This document shows positions 24,901 to 39,000 of a DNA stretch of 64,000 bases, in pieces. Numbering within the stretch: the stretch's first letter is position 1; each line of letters opens with the position of its first letter. The notes beneath the pieces were generated by a model. The model saw only the letters and a program-made list of their open reading frames with translations, made no database searches and was not told the DNA's origin. This DNA comes from Sacculina carcini (lineage: Eukaryota > Arthropoda > Thecostraca > Sacculinidae): NCBI GenBank assembly GCA_916048095.2, contig OU696575.1, forward strand, positions 934,501-998,500, given 5' to 3'. A program made the position numbers and the translations under genes.

Positions 24901-27900
24901 GAAAATGAGGAATGACATAGTAGGGTAAATCTACCGTACGGCAATAGCAAAAAAAACCTGTTAAATAAATAAACTATATAACTTACTTTAGTGACTCAAA
25001 TATAGAACCGAGCTATATTTTGTTCACATTTAATCACAGTTTGCGTGTGTTGCTTTATTCACTCATATAAAAAAATCAGTATACCAGCACACACACACAC
25101 ACACATACAGAAAGTAAAAACAGTGTATATATATATCATGAGGAAATATATCGATATCAATCAAATGATGAAAAAACAGTAAACAATTACCGAAAATAAG
25201 CATTGTTATATTGTATAATCTTACACCAGAATGTATGTGTGTTGTTCATAGTCAAATGTGATGTGTAAGTTTTCAGAGCCTGCATTGGAGAAGTTTCCTG
25301 TTGTCTTTGCTGGTCGATTTTGCTCCGCCAACAGTACAACACATTGAAACAGCTATTGAGATGATGAACAAATGGGGCTACAAAAAAGGAGCATATGTTT
25401 GCTTCGATCAAGCTGTTGAGGCAGGAAAAATAAGATTACATTCACGTTTTAAATCAATCAATGAGATAATTGTCGAAATACAAATAACATCCAATATCAC
25501 ATCTAATTGATTTTAAAATGTTTTAGAATTTGATGCAGTGATTTGAATGCAATTATGTAAACCATTAAGAATTTCCCAAAAATTAACCAATTTTAATATT
25601 CAGTACTGTTTCTCTGGAATCTCACAGTTATTTGTTAGGAATAATATTTTCAATTGAAAAATGGAATATTGTTTGAACTTTTAGCCTTTGTTTCCGCAAC
25701 TTGTGGTGAAAACTTTCAATGAATACCACCAAACCCGCTGTGTAAGCAGGGTTGAGTTCTATTGGGTTAATATATATTTTGATGGTATTTTAATGTATTT
25801 CCACATAATATTAATATGGTATACGTATAGTGATGTTATTCGTAATATTAATGCAATTCGTAAAAATAATGTTATCATTATTAATTTTAATACATTTTTA
25901 ATATGGTATCATATATTAATATAGTTATATTAATAATAATTTTTTTAATATGGTATCATATATTAATATGGTTATATTAATAATATATTTTTTTAATATG
26001 GTATCATATATTAATATAGTTATATTAATAATATTTTTTTAATATGGTATCATATATTAATAACATATTTTTTTAATTTGGTTTTACTGTGACTTTTTTA
26101 TTCAGCTTTTACACTGGATTGGAGCCGAGCCGGATGAAAATGATCTTCCTGATGAAATTGTCAAGTTGCGACGAGCGATAGTGCACTTGTGTGTGTCACC
26201 GAGGTCAACTGGTGACCCCGTGTCACCCCGTGACCTCTTGCTGTACACATGCAGTCGGGTCAATGACCTGCATGATCGCGTGACCTGCGCGCTTCTCATT
26301 CTAGAAGGTTGTGTGGGAGGTGCTTGTGCAGAAGGTTATCCAGGCAGAACCCAGTTTTATGAGATATAACATTTACTCCTTGTGTTCGAAAAAGTGATTA
26401 TAAAAGCGATATCACAAACAATATAGCTTATGTCTGGTTTATATGTGATAAAATTGTTTCTAAATAAGTATTTACTATAATTGAGTATTTAAAAGTTTTG
26501 GATATTTTTAAAATAGCCAAGTTTCTAGTCATTTTCAACAAAATATACCTTCAAACATAATAATATTAATGTTTTTTTTCGAGAATATGCTTACAATTTG
26601 TCAATAATTGAGTTTTAATTTGTTAACAGGCACTGAACGAGATTTATATGTTGATAAAAAAGACAATTTGGAAGACGAAAATGGTGAAAAAGCGATCACA
26701 CAAGATGGTGTAGAAATTTTACCAGCTAGAGAAAGTTTCAGGTGATTAAACGTCTGTCAATAAATAATATATCAATTTAAAACTGAACATCAAATGTTTG
26801 TTTTATTAAGTCTATGAGTTGGCTACTTTTATAACGTGTACATGCTTGTGGTGTTTTGTTGGAATAATGTTGACGTTTTTTGTCGTTTGGTTTGTTGATA
26901 TCATTATATCTTAATAAAGCTCATAAATAATATTTTGACCTATCAATTCAACTCTGAAAGCTTTTAATATTTCACTATGTTTAACCATAGTATTTTATTT
27001 AATACATATACAACATTTTGACAGTTTTATAACATATAAATTACATTTTATATAATTACCATTTACATTCTTAAATAATGTCGACGTGCTTTTAAATGAG
27101 ATGCAATTTTGTGAATTTTTAACAGCGCCGAAATGCGACACTCTTTCATTCCTGCTGCAATTACAGCTGTTGCCATAGCAACCGCCGATAATACTAGTGA
27201 GCATTACAGCAAAACAAAACTACTTGACAGCAATTACTCCAGATATGCAGCTGTTGAAAGTGAAGACGAATTGAAGACGAAATTGGTCAGTATTGATAGT
27301 ACGGTCACAACTGTTAAAACTGACTTGCAACTAAATTTGGTATAGCAAAAACTGCTGTAAATGTATTTGTATCTAATTACAATCTAGTTTGAATTTGACA
27401 TTTATTTCCTATATGCACATATTTTAGTTGAATTCTATATTTTGGATTGGTTGGATTAATAAAGTTGTTGTTTTAAGATTTAAATGTGTAGATCTCTATG
27501 GAGTTTTTTGCATGAGACGTTTTGCCATATGAGCATACACACTCTATGTTTGATATATTAAGCCACTGATGTATAAAAATATTATTTTCAAATGACGATA
27601 AATGAATTTTACTCAAAAATTCTGCAAAAGATCATCAAACACTTTTTGTTTTTGGTAAGTGTATTTTTGTCGTATGTGAATGAAAATCATAAATACAGTC
27701 ATACCACACAAAACACAAGTGTTATTACGATGTGTTAACACACGTGCTTTGATGTACAGGAGCCCGTCAGTCGTGAATACAAGCAGACATCTTTGAACTT
27801 GATAGAAAAACTCATCAGACACGCTGTTTATTTCCCTCTGGCCACTAAAAGTGACCTGATTGAGTCTGTTGAGGTGATTGAATTAAAACTGATTTAAAAC

Positions 27901-28501
27901 ATTTGTTAATTATATTAATATCTGCTATGCGATTTTTGTTTTAACGCAAAAAAATACAATATAGTATTTTCTCTAATTTATGCACCAATTTACTACATAC
28001 ATTTATTATGGAAAATGATAAGCATTATATATGATTTATTGTAGATCGATTTCTTCACGAGAACTCTATAAGCTTCAGTGGTAATTTTGTGAATGCATAA
28101 ATTGCATTTGTGCAAGTAAAATAAAAATATTATAATACTCGCCAATAATTGTTTATTGCAGACAAATTTATGTAAATTTATAGTAAACTCGTGCCAATGA
28201 TAGCAGTAATATGCTGTTATAAATTATATGTTATACACATTTCCCTGCTAGTAATCAATTTGCTTTTTTTGTTTCAAATATACAGATGACATTGGCCACA
28301 ATATACTCGGATGTAACTGGAGAACCAGTCTGTGCTGTGATGCAAGCTCTTCGTCATGACATTCCTCTGGGTGTCTCGCTGGAGGACATGTTGAAGAACA
28401 GCACGATGAGAAATCTTCTGCAAGGATCAAGCTGCTTGCTGCATTATTTTGATCCCTACCAGATCGTAGATCAATTGGACATTATTTCAGAATTAACTTA
28501 G
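15273..28501 (+). CDS. SPEF2: Sperm flagellar protein 2 (SPEF2/KPL2)-like, complete
   Basis: Twenty exons: 15273-15396, 15927-16017, 16547-16667, 17725-17803, 17999-18123, 18399-18701, 19332-19567, 19767-21696, 21936-22108, 22659-22838, 23205-23356, 23454-23546, 23639-24666, 25277-25396, 25685-25741, 26106-26307, 26630-26741, 27126-27339, 27760-27873 and 28286-28501. All phases close, giving 1889 residues (vertebrate SPEF2 is about 1820). In order: a CH-like domain (1-112, AIQRWLNEDL, GKLIAEIL), a basic coiled coil (about 181-360), and an adenylate-kinase-like domain with P-loop GKPYSGKT (469-476) and LIDGFP (669-674), split by a long Ser/Asp-rich insert. Then come the FGYRFIDEAP segment and helical C-terminal regions matching SPEF2. 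The family acts in central-pair/axoneme assembly and sperm-tail transport. The donor of exon 14 may be at 25396 or 25414. The AK domain may not be catalytic. Confidence 0.9.
17812..17935. repeat. 23-bp minisatellite in a SPEF2 intron
   Basis: About five and a half copies of a unit like TTTACCCAACCCACAATTTC plus TCA, lying in the short intron between exons 17725-17803 and 17999-18123. Confidence 0.85.
18245..18365. repeat. Interspersed repeat, 'AAGATGCATG...CATGTAATTTATAG' family
   Basis: An intronic copy in SPEF2 with a (TCTG)n start, CCCAAGATGCATGC and GCCATGTAATTTATAG. It is related to the segment at 901-1015. Confidence 0.5.
18735..18860. repeat. (TA)n with flanking TATTAA-rich tract
   Basis: A (TA)n run (18735-18793) grades into repeated ATATATTATTA units in a SPEF2 intron. 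Confidence 0.9.
21853..21919. repeat. (TG)n microsatellite upstream of a SPEF2 acceptor
   Basis: The (TG)n run ends 17 bases before the acceptor of exon 21936-22108. Confidence 0.9.
25875..26085. repeat. AT-rich tandem repeat of about 50-55 bp in a SPEF2 intron
   Basis: About four copies of a unit containing TTTTAATATGGTATCATATA followed by TTAATATAGTTATATTAATA, just before the acceptor of exon 26106-26307. Confidence 0.8.
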
Positions 28502-28830
28502 CCAAAATTGCAATGGGAATTTTCGGACAGTGACCCGAGTAAAAATTTGCAAATATATCACGCTGCAAAATTGAATGTTATTTCGAAACAAATTGGCGAA
28601 TATTATTTGTGATCGAAGGAATAATATTACTTATGGAAATAGAATAATATTTTTGATCGGCTTATCTAAATATAAATTCTCATTTTGATTCTCTCAATCT
28701 CTCTTTCTTCTCTTATTATTTTGATGCATTGTATTTCGCTTGATAAAATATCAGCGGTATGGGTAAATCTTTGTGTTTTTGTTGCTGTTGTTTATTTGAC
28801 GTCATTGGTGAGTGAAATATCGCAGCTGAG

Positions 28831-29910
28831 TCATTTTGCGTCAACTCGTCTGATTTCCAGCTGATCCGTGTCGGGCGTTGAAAATCTCACCACCTTACAG
28901 AGCATGACATGAAAACATCACAAATTACAATTACAACAAACAAAAGCAAAACAATTTATAAATAACATAGAAAAATGCATAATTCTTAAAATGATATAAA
29001 CGTAAAAATATAATTTTAAATTTTAAATTAAAATATATAAGAGAAAAAAAAAACTTGTTTTCATTTATCGTTTGCACAAGTAATGTTGGAAAGTTGGTTT
29101 TATATAGAAGCTTTGTTTAAGAACCACTATGGTGTCATTTTGGTGAGGTTTGGAGGTACCCTTCGTGGTTCTACACAATTGTTCTCTATTTTGTGTATAA
29201 CTTCATTTTGTCCACTCTGTAATTACTATTAATCCTTTCTTCATTGGTGACGTTTTTACAAAACATTTGAACCATGAAAACATCACGTAAGGTTTTTTCC
29301 AAATTTTACATTTCAAAAAAGTAAGATATTGAATTTATTTAAATTTTGTACGTGAAATAATACGCTTTTAACACTTTGAGTTAATATTGTTTAAGAATAA
29401 AACGTCGCTGACCTGCGGAGGAGAGAGGTCATCGAGGGCAGGTCGTCGACCTCGTTTCAGGTCATATCCTGTGAAGTCAAATAAGGGAGACATTCCCAGA
29501 GCTTGTAGATAAAAATGCCTGAAAATAACAGAAAAAGCACACATTATATGTCAGATTTTTAACCAAGTTATGTCATAATTTTTTTCCAATATTTTTACGT
29601 TTATTAAATAAAAAGTATTGCTCTTTTATGTGTCTGTTTGTTTGTTGATGATCAAGATGCATGGAAACTGCAATCATGTAATTTACATAGAGTTTGCGCT
29701 CCTGTCATTCCACGTTGTTCATTGCTGTTTACAAGATTAATAATTATAATATTGATAATAAGACTAGCTAGTTGATAGAGGAAGAAAACAACTCACGCGT
29801 ACTCAGAGTAGGGAATTCCCACCAGTAAGACAGGATTTTTGTTGATAAACAGAGCCCAAGTGCCGCGATGGCCTCCTCTGACATCTCTGTCCCATACACC
29901 CAAACACTGT

Positions 29911-29962
<52 letters not shown>

Positions 29963-29968
29963 AACACA

Positions 29969-30000
<32 letters not shown>

Positions 30001-33000
30001 GCTTGAGATTATCCTGAAGAAAATTATTAACTTGTTAATCGTCTTGCCAAAAATTATGACTAACAAGTGAAAACCATTACGAAAAAGTAAAATTGGAAAA
30101 ACAGTGTTGACTTATATAAATCCTATACGAGTTGTGTTTGTATCTTTTTATATGGGACAGAAAAAGTATATGCAACTAAGCAATGCAATTTTGTTTAAGA
30201 TAATTTTTATACGACAGTAAAAGTGAAATTTCCAAAAAAATTAATATATTTCCAAAAAAATATGCTAGCATTGAGCCCCATAAATAAATTCAACTAAATA
30301 CTCCTATATGCAGTTATATTTTAACATTATCACTACCGTTCAGCTATATTTCAAAATGACAAATAACACACACACACACCGTGAATAGATTCTGAATTCC
30401 GCTCGTATCAAACGCGTGCTTCATTGAAAATGTCAGTATATAGGTGCGATTTCGTTCCTGCAAACAAAATTAACATGTAATATTATATTATATTGTATTA
30501 TATTAGAGGCAAATAATTTAAAATATAATATATTTTAGTATAAAATCGATGCATACAAATGTGATTATATAATTTGTTGGTGATAATTTAGGTTAAATGT
30601 CATTTTTTCTTTGATAATCACCGCTAAATTGTTAGTTTCCGGGAATATATCAAGGCAGGTGGTGAAGTATTTGTTCATGTCGGGAACCCTCGCGCCTTCT
30701 GGCTGCAAGTTCATTCTCTCACGATAATTGGAGAACAGCAAACTGCTCACAAAACACAATATGAACACTATAAGTTATAATTGCTTGCATGATGAAAATT
30801 AAAATGCACATATGAATATATTTTCACCACAAGAAGAGACTCTGAATTGTAAATAATATTCTTCAGTACAATTAAAGTTCAGATGAATATTCTTACTAAT
30901 GATAAACTAAACCATCTGCTATGTCATGATATGTTCACATAGAAATTATCACAATGTTAAAACATAATTGACGTGAAGGAAAATATTTCTCAAATGAACG
31001 CACTGGTTTTTGTATGTGATTACATGTTTTTAACAGAATATTTATATATAAAACTATTCGCATATATATGTATATATAAAACTATATAAGTACATATATA
31101 CTATATATAAAACTATATATATATGTTTATATATGACGTCGCTTGAATGTGCTATTTTCACGCCTCGTGTATGCGCGCGGTGTGCGAAATTCACACCTAT
31201 GGTCGATGACACCTATGGCTCACGCTACTGCGCGCCGCCGTTTGTGGCACCTCGCGCATGGGCGCGTCCAGCTCACTGCTTGATGGGGTTCTTTGGGTGG
31301 GGAGAACACCTTTTTCCTCCAATTGCACATTGATTTTTGGTGTATGTGTACATGTATATGTGTATATGTATACGTTTGTGTGCGCATGTATTTATGTATG
31401 TATTCAATTTTGCAAGCAGTCATGTAATTTGTGTCGATTTGTGCTCCATATTTTTGTCTCCATACCGGTCTCCATGTGTCTATACTTTTATTACTGCTCG
31501 CGCCTTTGCTCTCGAAAGTGCACTATATCAAATACATGTTGTTGTTGTTGTTGTTGTTGTTGTTTTAATATCAGCAGATATATCATGCTGTCAGAAAAGC
31601 CAATGACATTTTCCTGCCACTGAAAGTGTTTCTTAAATAATTCTGTCCATATTACCTGTCTACATTATTTAGTTGCACGTCTGCTAGTGAATTCAGCGAT
31701 CTGTCGGAGAAATAGTCGTGCTGCAGTGCACTGTTGACATGAGTGCCACTGTAAGCGAAATGCCAGCTGCGCGAAACATCAGGAACAACACACTCGCGAC
31801 CCAGTCTCTGTTCCTCTTCTCGCATCCAAATATCCCACTCCCACAGCTGTGATAAGCGTGCGCAAAATGACACAAACACACACACACACACATACAACCT
31901 TTTGTCAGCATTGGAAGACCGAAGTAATAGACCGAAGAAATAAATTATCACGAGGAAAGAAATTATTAAAAAATGCGAAATTATTCAGTTTTTGAAAATC
32001 AAAGAGAGGAAATGCCAACAAATGAATAAATAAAATACAGAGCAAAAAAGACATATAGAAATATGAATTTCCTCAACAAATTATTGACCAGTAGAATGTA
32101 TACGCGTGTATATGTATGTATATGTATTCAAGAAATAACACGACAACTGGAAGACGCATCAAATGAGAATATATCTTTCTGTTCCGTGTCTTCAACTCGG
32201 TGAATACAACTCACTCCATCACACAAACAAACACATGCGCACACACAGACAGATATAAACACACACACATACACTCACATTTACAGATACACGCCCGCAC
32301 ATAAACTAGACTAAAACTAGAGTGTAGTTTGAAGGGGAGAACGGTGTCGCTAGGCTTGTTGAACAAAACACAAACAAGATTGGGAGATTGGATGATATTC
32401 TGATTGTACGTGTATGATTGTGTGTGTCTGTGTCTGTGTGTGTGTGCGCATGCTTGTGTATTCGACTGATAGTGCATGCGTTAGTGTGTTAATTGATAAC
32501 ATAATATATTTATTTGTTCATGACTAAAGCAGATATATGCTTGGTGAAAGTTGTGTTTGTATATTTTTGTCGGGTGTTGTTTGATATGGCGTGTGTGTAC
32601 AATAGCATGAATTTTATCTGACAGAAATTGGCAGTGTTTTGTGCAGGCAGCTACTAACTTCAGATTCAGAAGGCCAATTGGGAAGCAATTCGTCCATGAG
32701 GATATTCTTGGACATCAGCCATCCCAAGCCGGGAAAATATGATGTTCTGTGGAAGATTTTTGCAACAATTGCGTGCTGAGTTTGGCGTGAAACCGCCACT
32801 TAAATATAATATTTTCATAAAGAAACTAAATATGTTCATTTCCGCTACTGAAAACTAAAATATACCACTTCTCAACATTTATAAGGTATTTTTTTCACTT
32901 CTATCAAAAATTCATATACAAAACAGTCCACGTATTTCCTAAAATAATTCCGATTATCTGTAATTTGATAATTATGATAACTTGTAGTAATTTATATCTG

Positions 33001-36000
33001 TATCGTTATATTGATATAAAAATCACACAAATATTGAAAAATATTTATAAAAAACTAAATAAATTTATATTTCCCCAATGGATCATCGCTAGTTTTATAA
33101 TTACTAATAAGCCATTTTCTGGACTACACATGTTCACCTGTATAAGAGTGTAGGATCGTAGGAGCTGTGCCGATAACTCAGGTCATTCCAAGCAGAGACA
33201 CAGTATAAGGTGACGTCTTGTTCCAACAAACGCGATGTCTGAGCAAAATAACTGACAACAAAGTCAACACAATTTATTAAATTCTTACGTTAATATTTCA
33301 TGTTTTTATCGTGGAATATTACAATTTCTAAAGAATGGATAAACAATATATAATATTTAACAATAAAATCGATTTGAGCTGGTAAGATATATGATTTGTT
33401 CATTTGTAAAGAATTGTTGATAAAATAAAAAATGCAAAATAACATAGCTAAAATGACTTTCATCACAGAATCATTCTTATCAGTATATTACTTTGAAGAT
33501 GATCCCACGTGACAATATGCAGAGGAATACTTTCTTTCACCTGATGAAATCTGGGGACACGATGATGTCATCTTCAAGAATTAACAGCTGAGTTGATTTC
33601 GGGAATAAGCTGAAGCTTTTCTCGATGGCAAACTTTAAGTTTCCACCTATTCTGGCAGCCTGTATTCAACAATATTTTTTTATATTCAGACTACACTCTA
33701 TCGAGATACTTCTCTTAATACCTAGATATCATACATTGAAATATTTAGATACAGTCGACCTTTGTACTGTTATACTTTCAAACCAGCGAAAATGGCATTG
33801 AAATAATCATGAATTTTTCGTGATTGATTATATATTGCACTTCTCTTAGACTGTTTATATTGTCGGCATATTATTTAATACAAAATAAAACACAGACACA
33901 TTTATCTGTTGTGCAAACAAACAAGCGAGTATCTATTGAATTTATTATCATTGTAAAAATAGCAACGAAGCGTAGATTTCGATACGCAAATTAATTGAAT
34001 TTATTGGTACAACTTTGCTATACACGAACGGTGAACAGAATATACAAAACAGTCGTGACAGACATATATCCGTCATGTGATGCTTGTCGACTCTGTTGTT
34101 TGTTGTAAAGACATGTGTGTGTTTGTGTGTTTGATTTGGTGATCAAGTTGATAAAAGACCAGCATCCACATCTCCTGTCTCCACATAGACAGACTTGAGC
34201 TGGGTGTAGCTCTGCACTGCTTCCACGCCGTTTTCACGACCATAACCAGACATCTTGTATCCGCCGAAAGGCACCCCTACTGGCAGCACATTGAAGGTGT
34301 TGATATAACATGAGCCAGCTTGAAGACGCGAGATTACGCGGTGAGCTCGTGCTAAGTCCCTGGTGAATACCCCGGCTGCCAGACCGTAGTGCGTGTCGTT
34401 GGCTCGGCGAACCACCTCGTCCTCATCGGAAAACTCGAGCAGCGCCAGCACCGAGCCAAACACCTCCTCGCGCACCAGCTCCAGGGAGTCATTGTCGCAG
34501 TGGACCACACAGGGAGACAGGTAATATCCACCTGAGACACTGCCCGAAAGATGCACGCGCTCTCCACCACACAGAATCGACGCTCCATCAGCACGCGCAC
34601 GCTCAATGAAGCCGAGAACTTTTTCGGCCTGCTGCCGGTGAATAGTAGCTCCTACTGTAGTGTCTTCCAGTAAAGGATCGCCCACTTTCAGCTTCCTAGT
34701 GGCTTCTACCAGCGCCTTTGTGAATTTCTCGCGCACTGATTTCTGAACATACACTCGAGTCCCGTTGCTACAGACCTGGCCTTGCGACAAAAAGTTAGCC
34801 AAAAGTGCACCTTTCACGGCGTTATCCATATCGGCGTCTTCGAATATTATAAGCGGAGACTTGCCTCCAAGCTCTAGCGTCACCTTTTTTATGCCATCGG
34901 CAGCTGCCTTCATTATGCTGCTGCCAGTGGTCACTGAGCCCGTGAACGAGATTTTAGCCACCTCTGGATGAGTGCACAGCGCGTGACCGGTGGCTGCCTC
35001 GCCTTGAACGACTCCGTACACTCCTGCCGGAATCCCTGCCTCAGCGAGAATCTCACCCAATGTGACGGCCGTGATCGGTGTGAATTGCGACGGTTTGTAG
35101 ATAAACGTGTTGCCAGAGGCTAGCGCAGGAGCCGCTTTCCATACGCACGTTTGTATCGGGTAATTCCACGCCCCAATGCCAGCGCAAATTCCCAGTGGTT
35201 CTCGAATCACCATGGCGTAGCTGCCGCCTATTTGAGGCAGATAGGACCCCTTCATGGCCTCGGGCACCGCTGAGGCAAAATAATCCAGCGTCTCGGCTAC
35301 TGATTGAATGTCCACGCGCGCCTCCCAAATTGGTTTTCCACAGTCGCGCACCTCCAGCTTGGCTATTTCGTCAATATTCGAGCGCACTATATCAGCAGCA
35401 CGTTTGAGAAATACAGCACGTTGAGCAGCAGTCAAACTGCTCCATGATGGCAGGGCGTTCTTGGCTGCCTTTACTGCTCTGTCTACTTCCTTAGAACCTG
35501 AGCACTGAACTCTGTTGAGCTCCTGTCCGGTGGCAGGTTCTGTGTTGACGAATTCCCCGCTTGAATCAACTGGGCGGCAGCGCTTGTTGGAAATGAAGTT
35601 CATTGCCGAGCATATCTGCGCTGAACGAGATAGATCCATTGTCACAGCTCTGGCAATAGTCTGTCTCAAACTGATGCTTCTTCTATCTGTCGCCAGCAAC
35701 TTGCCAAATTTCAAACAAGCAACAAACGAGACCATCACGCAACGACACGTGGAGTGAAACTGCTTTTCGCGACATCTAGACGGCTGAATGTCAAACTAAA
35801 TCGTGACGTCATCAGAAGCGTTCGATAAACATTGTTGGCTACCGCCATTTTATATGTCCAATTACGCCGCGGCACTAAAACAGCACACTCATCAACGATG
35901 TATATAAATAAATTAAAATATTTCACGACTTTTTTTAGAAATCTCGTCTGCGTATATATTCATATTTTTATGTTTTGTTTACAAATAACATTTTTGCATG

Positions 36001-39000
36001 CATCTATGCCGTGCCGCTGTTAGAAATGCAATTAGAAAAATATTTGAAAACATTCAGAACCGGAAACAAAATGTAATCAATCAGGAGCGTAGATTTGTGT
36101 CGAGGCTCGGGGGGATGACAGCCATCATGCATTAGTGTTCAAAGTTGACTCAGTTGGTCAATTACATGGAACTCTCAACAATTTTCGGCCTATTCAATTA
36201 CAACACACATGCCTCAATGAAAACTATATCTCGTCAAGTATAATTTATCATAGATTAACATATTTATCATTTTTCGTATAATTATTTTTTTGCTATGCCG
36301 ATTTTGATAATAATATGCCCAATGAACTAAATTCAGCAGAATTATCAGTGGGTATAATTGCATATTCATACTCTCAACCAATTTATCGGGGGGTATATAT
36401 ACCCCATACCCCCATCATCTTGGCCCACGCAAGCAATGATGGATGAGAGAAAATCATCATACATGGAGGAAATGCAAAATTTCACAAACAAACAACAACC
36501 ACTTGGTGAGTGACAGATGTCACGGAAGACAGAAACATTATTTTTTATATCCTGAAGAAAAGCAGGGTGTTGTGTTGCGGTGGCAATCTTCTTGGATTAT
36601 CAATATCAAGGATAGCAGGGGGAAGAGAAGGAAGAGTTCAGCTTTTAGTTGCCTCTTCGACATGAAACGGATTCTATATATTTCGGGTAGAGAAATGGGA
36701 CAGTGGACAGATGCATTTTTCCTAGGGGGGTGCCATCCCTATTGGACTATCGTTCCCCCCTTGGATATGGCAGTACAGGGAGAAAGGGAAGAAGCAGAGG
36801 GTCCGCTTTCAGTCGCCTCTTACACGACACGCAGCGGGTACGGCGGCAGTATTCTCAGCAGGTACACGCAGGAACCAGTTACAAGGGGGTGGTGTTATTG
36901 GCACCTCGTGTCTGGTCGCCTGGCTTATGGCTGGCCTTAAATGGGAGGAAGGGGGTCTGCTGTTTTCTATCTTGTTACGAGGAGACGCACACTCGCACAC
37001 AAACACACACATACATACACATACATACAAACAAACACACACAATCATAACAAACACACACACACACACACTCATTCATAATCATACAAACACTCACATA
37101 CACAGAAACACTCACAGACAAACACACACACACACACACAAACACACAGATATGACAATGCCATGTATAAATTGAGAAGAGTGTTTGAGTGCGCTTTAGT
37201 GAAGCACAAACTGAAGGAATTATTAAAATGCAACAACACTCAAACTGAACACTGCGCTCTCTGCAAAATAATCCTAGAAAAAGAAACGAAATGTTGCGAA
37301 ACTATACCGGTTTGTTTTGGAAACTGTTTTGAGACTGACACAATTTTGAAACTATTCCACTTTTTCTTGTTTGTGCAGTTAAATAATATAGTTCTTCTGC
37401 CCAGCTCATTGTGGGTGAAATGGGGTATAAATTTCGATTTTATTTTAATTTTTATGTTTATTTCAAGCTGGTTCATACTCTTGTATTCACATTGAAAGTG
37501 AACATTCACAAAATCTGGATTAATCTTTGATTTATATAATTCTTGCTCAGTAAATTTGGAAAATTGTTGAAATTTTGAAAGTTTTATTTGTGACTAGAAA
37601 ACCGATTCTTACAGATGAACATGAGCTTATAATAATAATTGAAATTATAATTAGGAAAAACTTAATTTATAAATCAATTTTCACATTCTTAGGCATTTCG
37701 AACACTTCACATATTCAAGGCTTGTGTAAAACTATTCAATCCATATCAATCAAATCAAATCTAATCAAATCTTTATTCTTATTTATACATATGTATTGTT
37801 GGTTGTCATTTATTAAATCACATATTTATTTATAGTTTTTTCTTGTTATTTATTGAGGAGTGCGGACGGAGTGACATTATGCAGTATTATCGGATTATTG
37901 TTATTTATTTATTATTTTGTTTTAAAACTCTCTTTCTTTCTACATTTTTTAGGCGCTTCCAGTACATGGGGTCACCGCAGGGTGGTAAAATGCCTGTACT
38001 CTTCCCCAATGCTACTGGATTTGACCGTAATTAATAATAATAATAATAATGGGAACTTCGTCTCGTGAAAATATCAGTTACAGAAACGATCCATCGGCGT
38101 ACATCCTGGGGGTATGGGGGGTATGAATATGAAATAATACCCCCCGAGAATTATGCTGAGTTCAGTTCCTTGGGTATATTATCATCAAAATCAGCATAGA
38201 AGGCAAATGACAATAGGCCAAAAGTGCAGCAAATGATGAATATGTGAAGAATTATATTACACAATACACTTTTCATTGAGGTATGTGTGTTGTAATTGAA
38301 TAGGCCGAAAATAGTTGAGGGTACCACGAAATTTATCAACTGAGCGAACTTTTAACACTAATGCATGATGGCTGTCATCCCCCCCGAGCCTCGACACAAA
38401 TCTACGCCGATGTATGGGTATATATACCCCTCTCCGACAATCTGGCTGGGGAAATGAATAGGCATTATACACCCCGAGAATTCTGCTGATTTCAGTTCAT
38501 GGGGTGAATAGTCAACAACATCAGTATAGCAAAAAGCAACAATATATACCAATATACACCAAAAATGTGTTTGTGTATGCAATTATATGCAATATAGTTT
38601 TTTATTGAAGTATGTGTGTTGTAATTGACTAGGTATAAAATGATTGAGAGTCAGGAGCGTAGATTAGTGTCGAGGCTCGGGGGGATGACAACCATCATGC
38701 ATTAGTATTCAAAGCTCGCTCAGTTGGTTAATTGCATGAAATCCTCAACTATTTGCGGTCTATTCAATTACAACGCAGATACCTTAGTGAAAACTATAGT
38801 AAAATGTTAACATGTTTCATTATTTTTTCGTGGTTGGATATTTTTTGATATGCTGAATTCGATGACAATATACCCAATGATATATACTCAGCAGAATTAT
38901 CGGGGGGTATAATTGCATATTCATACCCCCAGCCAATTTTCGGGGGTATATATACCACCATACCGCCAGAATATACGCCCATGTTGAGAGTCCCATTCAA

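Larger units (their letters stand above)
28738..37847. repeat. Segmental duplication, copy 2 (right)
   Basis: The partner of 1-8236, in the same orientation. Its left end lies about 240 bases after the SPEF2 stop codon. Extra sequence relative to copy 1 lies at about 30830-30920 and 36405-37115; the latter is a repeat-rich insertion just after a shared MITE-like element. The nine POMGNT1-like exons have identical lengths in both copies. Confidence 0.95.

Noticed and set aside
28737-28830. A further terminal exon of SPEF2 in the duplicated segment
   Set aside because: The SPEF2 frame ends with a clear stop at 28501 and no donor precedes it.
37163-37495. A 110-codon Cys-containing frame ([20 protein letters not shown])
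   Set aside because: In the duplicate (about 7533-7890) the same sequence carries stops and frameshifts, so the frame is not constrained; no splice partners are seen.
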